This document shows positions 48,660-60,696 of a stretch of DNA of 64,000 bases, piece after piece. Each line of letters begins with the position of its first letter. Within the stretch, counting starts at the first letter, position 1. The DNA is from Rhodamnia argentea (Eukaryota; Streptophyta; Magnoliopsida; Myrtales; Myrtaceae): contig NC_063151.1 in assembly GCF_020921035.1 (NCBI RefSeq), forward strand, positions 33,734,934 to 33,798,933. The letters run 5' to 3'. The notes beneath the pieces were generated by a model that was not told where the DNA came from, did no database searches, and saw nothing but the letters and a program-made list of their open reading frames with translations. The translations under genes and the position numbers were made by a program.

Positions 48660-50349
48660 TCTTGATTGATGGTTTCCTTGAGCAGGGGTGGTCCAAAACC
48701 AAAATGGACGCGATTCCCTCTTAGAAAGCTCAGGCTCATGGCAAAGCTTAGCTGGAGGACGGACCTCTTGTCGTGTCTCCCCTCCCTCTTCACGACGATT
48801 TCGTCACCACTATATGTTCTGACGAACTTGCCATTTCGATAGTGCCGGGAAACAAGAAAGAGGCCATTCTACCGATTTCAATAGCAATAAATAACAGCAA
48901 ATATTTTCCAAACTTTAGCGTAACGTGACCATTGAATTTTAAATTTATTTAATGCGATTCCTAAACTTTTATGGTTTCTGAATTTTTAATTTATTTAATA
49001 TGATTCTGGACTTTTGGTACTTATTTAATTTAATCTCTTGATTGTATGAAAATGTTGATATTAATCCCTAAACATATATTATCGTATAATATCATTTTTA
49101 AAATTTTAATTTATTTAATATGATTTTTGAATTTTTGATACTTATTCAATTTAGTTTCTAAATTACGCAGAAAATGTCCCATATCAAAAGTCAAACTAAC
49201 ATTTGGGCTGAAACGGGCAAGGCTTTATTGAATTAGTGAGGCCCGTGGTCTGCTTGCCCGATCCGTTTTGTCAATAATTGAAAGGAAAGGCTGCTCGAGC
49301 AATGAGCGGAAGAATAAGCCGACAAGCCCTTAAGGGAGAGAAACTTTTTGGAAATTTTTTCTCATGGTAAAAAAAAGGGAAAAGAAAAAAGGAAAAAGAT
49401 TAGGAATTATCATATGGTTGGTATTGGAACTACGACTTTATCTTGGCCTAAAGACCGGACTACCCAGTAAATAGAAAAAACTTATATATATTCGGAGCAT
49501 GTGAGCCCATTTCATCTCAATCATTGAATGATGTAGAGCCTCACGTGAGACCCACGTGATTCATTAGTGAGCATAAACAAGGCTTGTATTCACTCAATGC
49601 ATGCAAGACTTGCTCCAATAAGAGTATTACGCCGCGAGTTTCCTTGGTTTAACATGATTTGTCGCTGGATATTCTTCCATCTAAATCCGATACTGACAAA
49701 TGAATTTCCATTTTTGAGGCCATTGAAGCATGGTATGATGAAGAACATTTCGAGGCGTGCATTGCAACAAAGTCACTCACTTCGAGTGAGTTTGAATTAA
49801 GAGAGTTCATTCTTGTGTAAGTTCTGAGAAGAAGCCAGATTTTGTGCCACTGTGTAAATCTTGCTCTAGTAGTAAATGCTTGGTGCTCCTTTTGATGCTT
49901 CGTTGACTGGCTCTGGTTAGATATCACTGATCAGTGATTACTTACTACTGCTTAGTGCTTGCTGATTTGAAGGCACACTTAATGTTGCTTTGCAATTTGC
50001 CTAATGGCGATGCAAATTTCCTGTCCTGAAGTCGCCTGCGACGCATAAAAAGCAGAGACACTGCAAAAGCGATTCTGCTTCATAAACGTTTCAACTGTCT
50101 TCCAGCAAGTTGAGCAAATCTTTATGCCTCAAATGGGGTGTTCCAGCTTTCATAATCACGAGATGGTACCTTGTATCACCGCCAGTTTCGTGCCACCCAT
50201 GATCCGCAGCCGAAAAGCATACCAATCTGGAGTGATCGGATCACAGTCCTCCGTCCTTTATTCCCCATGAAACCAATAAAAGCTCCCAGCAGATGACCAG
50301 ACATGGCGAAACGAAGCCGAGAAACTCTAGATTGAGTGAAAACAGAGCT
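48660..50349. other. Intergenic between the LysM and GDSL genes (divergent promoters)
   Basis: Holds the promoters of both flanking genes. Around 48930-49170 are repeated phrases such as TTTAATTTATTTAATATGATT, a dispersed AT-rich repeat type. No gene recognised. Confidence 0.5.
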
Positions 50350-50357
50350 TTATAAAT
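50350..50357 (+). promoter_or_regulatory. TATA box of the first GDSL gene
   Basis: TATAAAT within GCTTTATAAATGCTTG lies about 50 bp before the ATG at 50401, giving a very short leader with transcription starting near 50380. Confidence 0.6.
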
Positions 50358-50400
50358 GCTTGCCCATCTGGATTCCTCGAAACACTAGTACTCCGATTGA

Positions 50401-52450
50401 ATGAAAATGAATCCAAGCATGAAGCATTGGGGAGACATGAGTGTCGCATTGTTCTTGGTTTCCTGTTTGGCTGTGAGAGCTTGCTCACAGCCACAGGGAC
50501 CGCAAGTGCCCTGTTTCTTCATATTTGGCGATTCCCTCGTCGACAATGGGAACAACAACCGGATGCTCACCCTTGCGAGAGCAAACTACAGGCCTTATGG
50601 CATCGACTTCCCGCTTGGTTCGACGGGCCGTTTCACCAATGGGAGGACTTACGTGGATGCTTTAGGTACTCTCTCATTATGTTTTCATTTCCTTCCGCTG
50701 AAGATAAAGAAGTTGAACTTTCATTGTTCTCGGAAGAAAAGCTTTGTATCAGTCCCAAGATGATGAATCAGGAAAATGTCTGTAGAAACTTTGATGATTT
50801 GTTGGGCATTGTGGTTGACTTGACCGACTAAGTGTTTTTGGTTGGCATCTTGCAGCACAGTTGCTTGGATTTCCAACTTACATACCGCCTTATGCAAGAA
50901 CAAGGGGAACTGCTGTGTTGAGGGGAGTGAACTTTGCTTCCGGAGCAGCCGGTATACGGGATGAAACCGGGAATAATTTGGTACTGATGTTCTGTTTTTC
51001 AGTAGATACGTGTGTCCTCTGATAAAACAAGCCTCGCAGCAAATTTCCCTCCATTGTTTCAATGTCGACATGGAAACCTCGCATACAGCTGAGCATTCTT
51101 TCTTGTCATTTTCATCAGACAGAAATTCAGGCACCCCAAAGAACAACTTAATTTTTTGAGCATGTCATAAGTTAATGCTATGTTCGACAGACCACAAGAT
51201 GGCGGGATTGCATATTTGACTAATGAAATGGTTTTGCTCGCAGGGCGATCACACTGCAATGAACCAACAGGTCGCAAACTTTGGCGATACAGTGACCCAG
51301 ATGAGGAGGTACTTCAGAGGAGACACCAATGCACTCGACAGCTACCTAAGCAAATGCATTTTCTATTCTGGGATGGGGAGTAACGATTACTTGAACAACT
51401 ATTTCATGCCGGATTTCTACACTACGAGTTCAGAATACACTGCCAAAGCCTATGCAGCTGTTCTGCTTAGGGACTACTCACGCCAGTTGACGGTAAGTCG
51501 ACGAGTTCTCGCTTCTGAAATGTGTTCATCTGAATTGTAAAAAACAGGCTTGATAATGCGAAGCTGACTTCTTTCAGCTGTAAATTGTCATGTTATGTTG
51601 AATCTTAAATGGGGATCAAGTAACTTAAAAACCATTACGAGAATGTTGAGAAGAATCTAAGTATATAAAACAATAGGCCCTACTTCAATTCCTCCCTCTC
51701 TCTTATAATCCATGTTCACTTCAAAGTTATGTTGATAATCCTTCGGCATGCTATAGGATGAAATGTCCCTTAATGAAGTTTAATTTGCTTAATGATTTGG
51801 CCAAAGGGGAAAATTTGCTTAATGATGGGCTAAAATGGAGAGTATAGTTCACCTGTTTCACATTGTTTCAGCAAGTCTATAGCTTGGGAGCACGGAAGGT
51901 GATTGTTACTGCAGTTGGCCAGATCGGTTGTATACCTTATGAGCTTGCCAGATACAATGGCAACAACAGTCGATGCAATGAGAACATCAACAATGCCATA
52001 GTCCTTTTCAACTCGGGGCTCCGCAAGATGGTCGATGCATTCAACAAGGGTCAGCTACCCGGAGCTAAATTCGTGTACTTGGATTCTTACGAGAGCTCGA
52101 AGGATCTGTACCTAAACGGAGCAAACTACGGTAACTTTCTTGCATTCCAGGCATTTATGGGAATTATCCTTTGCACATTTCTGTTGCATAATCTGATAGT
52201 GCGAGTCAATCGTGATGTTGATGCAGGATTTGAGGTGATTGACAAAGGGTGCTGCGGAGTGGGGAGGAACAACGGGCAGATAACTTGTCTTCCGCTTCAG
52301 CAACCTTGCACAAACCGGATCAAATACTTGTTCTGGGATGCATTCCATCCCACTGAAGCGGCCAACATTATGCTGGCCAAGACATCATTCAGCTCCAGAA
52401 CCCAATCCTTCACTTATCCAATCAACATCCAACAGTTGGCTCAGTTGTGA
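50401..52450 (+). CDS. GDSL esterase/lipase (At1g29670-like), secreted
   Basis: Role (known): GDSL serine esterases hydrolyse acyl esters; many plant members are secreted and act on cuticle or wall lipids. Exons: 50401-50665, 50856-50980, 51244-51492, 51872-52130, 52227-52450; 1122 nt, 373 aa. Seen: an N-terminal signal peptide (hydrophobic SVALFLVSCLAV), block I FIFGDSLVDNGNNN with nucleophile Ser45, block [14 protein letters not shown], and block [11 protein letters not shown] with Asp337 and His340. All catalytic residues are intact. Start: 50401; Met3 and Met7 are alternatives that would keep the signal peptide. Substrate cannot be told. The neighbour at 53373-55805 is a related paralogue on the opposite strand with the same five-exon structure. 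Confidence 0.93.
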
Positions 52451-53372
52451 AAATGATCGAATCGAGTCTCGTCTCATCTCGGGCATCCACTTGGCATTGG
52501 GCTTGAGCTTCGATGCAGTTACTTTTACATTCTCAGTTTCAATAATAAGAACAGTTTTCGGCATTATCTAATGGCCTCTTGAGATTGAGATTTATTCCAT
52601 CTTAATGTTTGACTAAATGTACCTTTCACTTGTTCCCTGTTTATGAAACTAATTAAACCAGCACAGCAGTCAGGACTTTTATGTTTTCTTTACTTGTGAT
52701 TTTCCATGTGGGTATTCGCATGCCATGTTTGCCAAGAAAAGACAGCACTGTCTTCACATGAACCAAGTCTATCAAAGTTAATGCACTGGACCAACAAATT
52801 GAGCTTATCACTATCCAGGAATGGGATTCTGTACTTTCTTCAGAGAACTTACCTTACCTCTTTTACCGGCAAAAGTGAAGCTTGTATGGAACATTGGCTA
52901 GAAGCTATCGCACTAGTTATCAAGCATCATTAAATTCTAAGTTGGCAGAGAAGATATTGTTAATCTGAAAACCAAACTTCAGAAAGTTGAACCTGATCTT
53001 TTGCTTCTATTTTGGTTCACCTTACTTCATTTTGCAAGTTCTTCAAAGAATCAATTCAAGCTTATTAAATTTGGATCTTTTGTCTCGGTAATTCGCATCT
53101 AATACTTCAACAAGTATCTTAAGACACTGGTTATAGAAACCAAGTATGTGAATCATGGAAAGAGAGAGCCTAGAACATGATTAAAAGTTCGAGTTAAATC
53201 CAACATTCTCCAACCACAATGGATTCAGTCACAAGCACTGTCAAAACCTAGTCACCCCCCACAACTATTCTCTTCACACGCACTCCGAAACTTCAAATCT
53301 GCAGCTAAAATCTAAACAGAAAACATGAAGAAAAGAAAGTGGCATCTGTTTCTTTTTTCTCTGAGGTCAATT
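52451..53372. other. Tail-to-tail intergenic region between two GDSL genes
   Basis: About 920 bp holding both 3' UTRs. Open frames here are short and lack motifs. No repeats recognised. Confidence 0.6.
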
Positions 53373-55805
53373 TCAGAGATTGGCAAGCTGTTCGATGTTA
53401 ATAGGATAGACGACGCTACGATCGCCATTAAAAGCCTTCCTCCCCATAATCACATTCACTGCTTCGGTTGGGTGAAAAGCATCCCAAAACACATACTGCT
53501 CTCGGTTCATACATGGCGTTTGGAATGGAAGACATGTGATCTGTCCACTGTTCCTCCCGATGCCGCAGCACCCACGATTCACAACGCTAAATCCTACAGA
53601 AAAAGTTAGGAATAAGAATCTACAATGAGGAAATCTCACCGAGTCATATTCCAAAGTGACTTATACTGCCAGATATGCAAAACTTAGTACATAGCAGAAG
53701 ATTTAGCACCCGTACCATAAGATCTGCCATTAGTGAGGATATCTTGGAACATGTGAGCGACATCGATGTAGATGAATCTGGCGCCGGGCAAGTTGGAGTT
53801 GAGGTTGTTGATCATCATCTTTGCATTGGCATTGAAGGGTTGAACAAGTCTGTTCACTTCTTCTGAACAGATTCCAGCTGCATTTTGCGCCAATATGCTA
53901 GGAATGCACCCCATCTGTCCAAGGCCAGCAATCACAAACTTTCTGGCTCCAAGGTTGTACAGAGTCTGCGGTTATGCGGCGTATTCAGAAACGAGATTTT
54001 GGTACAAACCTTATAAAGTTTGATGCTGCTAAAGTATTACTGTGGTGCAAATTTAGGACTGTCCAGCATATTGTTTTTCCTCCGTCTTTTTGCTAGCAAG
54101 GGGTCTTGGAATTTGCTAAAAAAAAAGACTAGGCTCCAATACAACGTAATTAGTTGAACAGGTTTAATTGAAGCAACTTATCTTGAATTTTGCGACGCTG
54201 ATGACTGACTAAATTCTAGAGGGAAGAAAATCTTACAGTGAGCTGGCGAGTGTACTGCTGGACCAAGAGATCTGCAAACTGTTGGCCATTGTATTGATTT
54301 TTGGTGTCATAATTGGGCATGAGATAGTTGTTCAAGTAGTCATTGCTGCCCATTCCCACAAAGAACAAGCACCGAGAGAGAGCCCGAGCCACGTCATCCG
54401 CTCCCAGATTATCCGTGATCTGATCGAGCGTGCTCTGGAAGTTGGTTATTTGCTGATTGAAGGGTATGCGACCCACCTGACAACAATGATGGGAAGCACA
54501 TTCAATTCCTTTTTAATTTGTTAAGTTTCCCAGCTTCTTCATGTGCGAATCGGACTTTCATAGACTAATTACATCCTTAAGATGAAGCATATAAGATTTA
54601 CATGGAAACCATCGCATGCAAATACTGTCAGTGTAGGTGCATTTCACACAGACCAACTTCTTTTCAAGAACTTCTACATGGCATGCTTATCTGCAACAAC
54701 TATCTATGGTGAGACTACAGTATGCCAGATTTTATACAATCATCAGTGAACCAGTTCTAGAAACATGCAGACCACAGGGGTTGATACAGTGAGTTTGTTT
54801 CAGCGTGAGAGGAATTGAAGAGAATAAATGAGAAATCACGAGATAAAAACGCGCTTAATGCAGCTCAAAGCAGATGAATCCACACACGATTCGTGCAAAA
54901 TTGCAACAAAAACTAGGGTGTCGAATGAAGATCGATCAAAGAAGCGCTCACAAAGTTCCTGCCGGTGATGTCGAGGATCCCAGCAGCGGCAGAAGCGTAG
55001 TTGACCCCATGAAGCAGCTGCTGCCCAGAAGCTTCCGAGTATGCCGGGATCAGGGGAAGCCCCAGGAGCTCAGCTGCATGCATGCAAGTAGCAAAAGAAA
55101 ATATGAAACCACATTATTTTGGACTAGATACACGACACCTGAAAATGAAGGTTGATACTGAATACACTGACCTAATCCTATGCCTTCCCACAAATATTTG
55201 CAAGTTATATATTAGCTAAGTAACATCCTGCCTGAAAAACATATATTGCAATTACTACCACAATATTCTCAAATTGATTGATTGGGTCCATCTAATTGCC
55301 TTTTTATTTTTTTCTTGTTCTTCCACCAGTTACAGTGGACCATGTAGCTCTAATCCATCGTTGTCGATAGATTTGGTGGGATTCCACTAAGTTGACCACA
55401 TCCTGTCCCTTTCTAAAAGAAGGCGCATGCACTAAACTAGCAATCGTTTTGCATAAGACCACGATAACAGGACATGTCGGCATGTCACGTCATATAAACA
55501 GTGAAGGGGGAGGGCGAGGGCGAGGGACCTATCTCGTCGACCATGGTGTAGCCGTTGGAGAAGCGGCCGGTGGGGCCGCCGTTGAAGTCGATGCCGTAGG
55601 GGAAGTAGTTGGCCTTGGCGAAGGACGGGAGGTTGTTGTTGTTGCCGTTGTCGATGAGGGAGTCCCCGAACACGAACATGGCCGGCACCAGCTCCGGCCT
55701 CCTCACCCTCTGGCCCGCCGCTAAACTGACCGCCACCGCCGCCGTCGCCACCGTGACGAACAGCACCCTCCACGACCATGCAGATCTCGCAGCGGTCGCC
55801 ATCAT
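53373..55805 (-). CDS. GDSL esterase/lipase (At1g71691-like), secreted
   Basis: Minus-strand exons: 55805-55529, 55073-54952, 54476-54237, 53965-53716, 53593-53373; 1110 nt, 369 aa. Seen: signal peptide ([18 protein letters not shown]), [15 protein letters not shown] with nucleophile Ser49, [16 protein letters not shown] (block III), and [10 protein letters not shown] with Asp334 and His337. Exon phases equal those of the GDSL gene at 50401-52450, so both share one ancestral gene structure, but they differ enough (e.g. [12 protein letters not shown] versus PCFFIFGDSLVD) to be different subclades. The first exon is GC-rich. In Arabidopsis the similar At1g71691 lies beside AGL12 (At1g71692), as here. 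Known activity is acyl ester hydrolysis; substrate unknown. Confidence 0.93.
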
Positions 55806-56497
55806 TGAATGAGCGGCGTCTGTCTGTGCGCGCGCCTGTGTGGGGGTGAGTGTGAGAGAGAATGATGTTGCAGTGAAGTAGAGATGGAAGAGGGAGGAAG
55901 GAGGGGTTAAAAACGAAAGGGTGAGTGAAGGCGGTGGTTAGATAGACATAAATGCGTTCATCTGTTCCCTCCCCGCCACAGTAATTACCTTACCTCCCCA
56001 CTGCTTTAGCCACTCTCTCTCTCTCTCTCTCTCTCTGGTGTTGAGAATTCAAAGCTGAAAAGAGAAGAAGACAATGGAGGGTTACAGTGGCTATCCATAT
56101 CCATGTGTGCATTGAGTGATGTTCGGTTCGTGCAATATGGTTCAGGGCTCCTAGAGTAGTTTTCCACGAATTACTGAGTCTTATTAGCACTAGTTACCTC
56201 TGGATCTGATCATTCCTACTTCCTAGTCTTCAAAGGATACTCTCTCTTTTGAGCTCTGAGTTATCGAAACCCGGTTTCGAGATCCTGTAAAAATAGGGGC
56301 TTCGACTTCGACTCCGACTCCGACTCGAGCTTTAAAATGGTAAGCGAAACTAGTAACATGTCCGTGTACTCGAGTTATGCAAGTCCAAATATACGTGTAA
56401 GCTTTTGGATTAGATGGATCTTGATACGAGTCAATTTGATCTTACATGTGCTCGCTTAAGTTTTATGAGCCCCGTGCATGGAAGATATTTTCACGTC
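55806..56497. other. 5' flank of the second GDSL gene
   Basis: Promoter region of the minus-strand GDSL gene, with a (TC)n microsatellite at 56013-56036. No clear TATA box assigned; no other gene seen. Confidence 0.5.
56013..56036. repeat. (TC)n microsatellite
   Basis: About twelve TC units about 210 bp upstream of the GDSL start codon on the minus strand, i.e. (GA)n in the transcribed direction. Confidence 0.85.
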
Positions 56498-56782
56498 GGG
56501 GGAAATTATCCAAGAAATCTTAAAGTTATTGTGCGGCGGTCTAGTTAGTCCTAAACCATTTAGTTTGTGAAAATTTAGTTTTAAACCTTTTGGCGATTCC
56601 CCAAGGTAATCTTTCCGATCAATTATCCAAAAGGATTTAGACTAAATTAATATAGTTTGTAAGGTTTAGAACTAAATTGACAAATCGTCAAAAAGATTTA
56701 GGATATGATTGACGCAATTGAAAAGTTTATGACTGAATCGGCTGTCGTATAGTAAGTTTAGGACTTTTTGGACAATGATCCC
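56498..56782. mobile_element. Mutator-like MITE, 285 bp, with intact 10-bp target duplication
   Basis: The ends are inverted: left GGGGGAAATTATCC at about 56498; the right-end complement reads GGGATCATTGTCC. Similarity continues inward (AAAGTTATTGTGCGGCGGTC versus AAACTTACTATACGACAGCC), so TIRs exceed 40 bp. Identical flanks TTTTCACGTC lie at 56488-56497 and 56783-56792. Such TSD length and long TIRs point to a Mutator-type element. No coding capacity. Confidence 0.85.
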
Positions 56783-57149
56783 TTTTCACGTCCTGTACAA
56801 TGAGGGCATTGCATCTGTACATCCAGTTTAATTATCAAGTTGTCTAGTGTATGCTTTCGGGGTTGTAATTCTATCTTTAGGATACGTTTTTCCGCAAGAA
56901 CAATTACTAATCGACCTATTTAATGATCATTTTTCAGATTCAAGCTGATAAATGATCCGTGCAAGCTTGATATACTTGAACGTCGACTTGATTCTAATAT
57001 GAACTTAATCATGTATACCAAAATTAAAAGGGAAAAACCACATCCAACCATCCTAAAATCACTTTTTGCAAGAATTAATAAGTACTCAAATCAACTTTGA
57101 ATGAGGTGCTTGAAGTGCTTGCGCGATTACTCATTATGTTTCTATTAGA
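56783..57149. other. Intergenic, AT-rich
   Basis: No gene or clear repeat recognised. Confidence 0.5.
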
Positions 57150-57490
57150 ATAATTAAATATTAAGCAACGCCTTCATTTAAAAATTTAACATTTTAGAAC
57201 AGTTGGCTATAGTCCCGCAAAATCTCAAATGGCTTCAGAGCTAAGTTCAAAATCTCACACTTTCTCTCATGCTAATAAATCATTATTTCAATAAATATCG
57301 AATACTCTGAATAAACATGCAAATGGTTCGAGTTTAGTACTATTAGGATGCACGTATGAGTTATTTTAAAGAAGTCCCACATCGGAGAATTGGTATGGTG
57401 TTGAACGGTGAATATATCGTAGTTGGTTCATAACTTATTGAATTAAGCTTTCGAGTGAAGATAAGTCCAACTGGATATATTGATTAGCAA
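57150..57490. mobile_element. Decayed LTR/TRIM-like remnants
   Basis: 57150-57260 matches the remnant near 39405-39465 (TAAATATTAAGCAACGCCTTC, TTAGAACAGTTG) and leads into a degenerate primer-site-like ATGGCTTCAGAGCT (57229-57242). 57370-57480 has the LTR-type phrases GTCCCACATCGGAGAATTGG and TTCATAACTTATTGAATTAAGCTTT common in short plant LTR elements. No complete element or target duplication found. Confidence 0.45.
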
Positions 57491-58002
57491 CTCGAAAAAT
57501 TGCGATAAAATCCCAAATGGAGATTATCCAAGTTAAGATTGATTAAAAAGCTTTTATGAGGTGCTCGAAGTGCATGAGAGAAATTCAGAGATTAAACTAT
57601 TATTCTGTCATCTTTTTTTTTTTTTTAATCAATGAATTTGAATTGGCGAGGATTTGTAGCAGAGGCGTGTACGCAGCTTCCAGAAATCAATCGTGAAGAC
57701 TAATAATTATTGCCAACACAACATACTCTATGCCTCTATGGTAGGATTTTGCCTGCTAGGCGACACATAGCGTGGGACCAAAAAAAGAATTAAAGTAATT
57801 TGCAGGAGAAGTTGCAAAATTAATTACATTATGAACAACCGAATGTGGATCCTTCATCTTTTGATTTGTTAATTCGACAAGGCGTGTCTGCTTTTAACAT
57901 ATTGAGTCCACAAACATTTAAACCCTTGTCGAGATTTTTCGTCGGATATGCCTATGCCTCGAAATTGTCAACCTCGTAAACTGCAAGGTGTTGAAAGTTT
58001 CA
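57491..58002. other. Intergenic, no recognisable gene
   Basis: AT-rich with a T-run at about 57612-57626. Nothing else recognised. Confidence 0.5.
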
Positions 58003-58010
58003 CTCTAAGC

Positions 58011-58358
58011 TAGACATGGACACGGGTCGTGAATCGCCGGTTCCAGTTTATGAACCGACGGTTCCGGTTCGTGGCCATGCTTAAATTGGAACCAGCCCTT
58101 GAAGGGGCGGTCTCGGTTCCGGTTCGGCCTAATTTTGGGCCGTTGAGGGGAAAAGAGCCGTTTCCCCTTTTGTTTTTTTTTTTTTTTTTGTGGTTCGGAA
58201 TCGTCGGTTCTAGGCCAGGTCTGAATTTTTTTAAAGCGTAACCGGCCCGTGAGGGGCCGGGCCAGTTCCGGTTTGAAACCGGCGGTCCCGATCAAGCGGC
58301 CGGTTTCGGTTATTCCATGGGCCGGTTCCTGGCCCAAACCGACCCGTGGCCATGTCTA
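58011..58358. mobile_element. hAT-type MITE, 348 bp, with perfect 8-bp target duplication
   Basis: Terminal inverted repeats TAGACATGGACACGGGTCG (left) and the complement of the right end TAGACATGGCCACGGGTCG, one mismatch. Identical flanks CTCTAAGC at 58003-58010 and 58359-58366 form an 8-bp TSD, the hAT signature. The interior is full of CCGGTTC-type repeats, also typical for plant hAT MITEs. The open frames at 58005-58337 on both strands are within the element and not genes. Confidence 0.9.
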
Positions 58359-58718
58359 CTCTAAGCTTCAAATGAGTCAACTTAGGATAATGTTACATGA
58401 ATTTTCATGTATGATTCCATGATAATTGAATCATTTAAAGTTTATTTGTATCATGAATTAGTTTTGTAGTGATGACCTTCTAATTTTTACATTTTCAATG
58501 GTGTAAAATTTGGAAGAAATTATATTTTACCAAATGATATTTACGCACTTTCTTGCGGTTGTGATATTGCTGTAACAATTGATCGTTAATGTAGATAATT
58601 AAATGCAGGATACATGCCCTTAAAATTATATCTAGATAAAAAAAAAAGCATTAATATTGTACTTGTGCGCGTGAGTTAAAGGAGTTATTTGGATCAAACT
58701 TTCACATCACTAGACATA
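58359..58718. other. Intergenic, AT-rich
   Basis: No gene or repeat recognised. Confidence 0.5.
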
Positions 58719-59833
58719 GGCCCTATTTGGTTCAGTATTGGAAATGACCATTGGGCTCTAAAGTCTCTTGGTCAAATACAAATGATGTTTGGCTACTTTT
58801 TTAACTCACTTTGGGGAGATGCAAAAGTCATTTAGCCCAAAGTCTAAAGGATTTTGAAGAGCATTTGAGATGCACTTTTGCGAAATGCAACTAATTTTTT
58901 TTTTAACTTTATCACCTTCGCCCACCCGTCATCGCCCATTGGCTACCGCCCAACCCCACTCGCCATCGCTCATCGGCCACCGCCGGCCCCCACCGGCTAC
59001 CGCCAGCTTGCCCCCTGCCTCCGCCGCCGCCCCCCCCACAATCGACGGGCGCCGCCGCCCCTCGCCATTGCCGTTGCTCGCCAGGTGGCCACCGCTCCCC
59101 ACCACCCCCCACCGCCGCCGATTGCCGCTTTTTTTTTTCTTCCAAAAAGTGAAAATACTTTACAAAGTTCATTTTTCACCATACAACATTTACGGCCCCG
59201 TTTGGTTCAATATTAGGGCTCTAAAGTCCCTTGGCCAAATGCAAATGATGTTTAGTTCACTTTTTGGCTCACTTTGGAGAGATGCAATTGTATCTCAAAT
59301 GTTCTCCAAAAGTCCTTTAACCCAAAGTACCTCTAGAGGTACTTTGGGTTAAAGGACTTTTCCGAAATGCAACTAAATTTTTTATTTTAATTTTGTCAAC
59401 TTCGCTTGCTGCCACTCGGCCGCCCCCTGCCACCCGTTGTTCTTTGCCTGGCCACCGCCGGCCCCTCCTTCGCCCGGTGACCGCCGCCGCTTGCCGCCGT
59501 CGCCACTTTTTTTTCAAAAAGTAAAAATACTTTACAAATTTCATTTTTCACCAAACAACATTTACGTTAAAGTTGCTTTTCAAATGTGTTTTTAAAATAC
59601 ATTTTATCAAACACTACTTGTATTTTGAAAAAGGCCTTTAGTCCAAAGGTATTTGCATTTTCTCAAAGTTTTTTAGCCAAATACTGAGTCAAATAGGCCT
59701 CAAAGTTACTTTTCAAATGTATTTTTAAAATATACTTTACTAAACACTACTTGCATTTTAGAAAAGGCCTTTAGCCTAAATGTATTTGCACTTTACGAAA
59801 GTTTTTTGACCAAATGCTGAACCAAACAGAGCT
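58719..59833. mobile_element. Nested or stacked GGCC-TTTGGTTC-type MITE cluster
   Basis: Four related termini are visible: GGCCCTATTTGGTTC at 58719, GGCCCCGTTTGGTTC at 59194, the inverted TCAAATAGGCC near 59690, and the inverted GAACCAAACAGAGCT ending at 59833. The phrases CTCTAAAGTC and CAAATGCAAATGATGTTT repeat after each left terminus. GC-rich GCC/CCG blocks (58920-59125, 59405-59505) lie inside. Order left-left-right-right suggests one copy inserted in another. Proline/Ala-rich open frames here are by-products of these GCC repeats. Similar termini occur in many plant miniature elements; superfamily not decided. Confidence 0.65.
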
Positions 59834-60696
59834 ATAATAAACGAAGAGTTATATGTTAACAAGAGTTTTAAGACACTTATTGAACGTACTTGATTCAGAA
59901 CAACGATCTTGCTAACAAAATACGTTTGCATCACTAGCTAAGTAAACCAAATGTATAACTATAAATACCATTTTTAGAAAATTCTTGAAAATTGACTAAT
60001 ACTTTTCAAGAAAGCTACATATTTATCCTTACGGAATTTTAAAATTTCCACGATTGTATCTAAAAACACTTGATAAATGCTCTCTGGATACTCTTCAACA
60101 TTTCCTTAGAATATATCAATTTGCAAAAGAGTAATATCGTAGGATTGGTTTATTCATAGAATGCCATATCTCCTGATCGCCATGTCAAGCTGATTTCGTG
60201 ACGACACTAAATTTTTTCTTTGTTTCGGACCTAGTTCGAGACGAAAATGTCGAGAACATTGTTTTCAGACCCCCTCAAAGAGTCAACGAACGTAATTAAA
60301 TTTGATAGCCTTCGATGCAAACAATTTTCCGAGCGAAAGTTTTATACTCCCGAGGACAGGAATAATTGCTTCGACCTTGAAGTAATTGCACGTGTTGAGG
60401 AAGCATTTTGAATTTTTCATCGGGAGCGTTCTGGGGTTGGACCTGTGCATAAATAGGACCGTGAAGGTCTCGCATTTATACTTCCCTCCTACTTTTTGAC
60501 GGGTATAACATATGGTTGGTCCGAAACCAATTCAAAATTCCAACCCAAGTAAGATGGGTCAATGGAAAATCAAATACTATTACCTAGAAAGACCAAGCAA
60601 AAAGCTTAAGTTTATGCGTGCCAGCCAGATAACGAATGGTACGTGGAATTTGACTAATGGAGAGTAGACGCATATTTGCGAAATGAACAACACAAA
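59834..60696. other. Intergenic, AT-rich
   Basis: No gene recognised. Confidence 0.5.

Noticed and set aside
48457-48702. Acidic minus-strand frame with a Glu run at the LysM gene start
   Set aside because: Produced by the (TTC)n microsatellite; the other frame joins to the LysM exons.
58005-58337. 110-codon minus-strand frame
   Set aside because: Entirely within the hAT MITE.
58870-59352. Proline/alanine-rich frames of 112-160 codons
   Set aside because: Located in MITE GCC-rich blocks; low complexity and no splice support.
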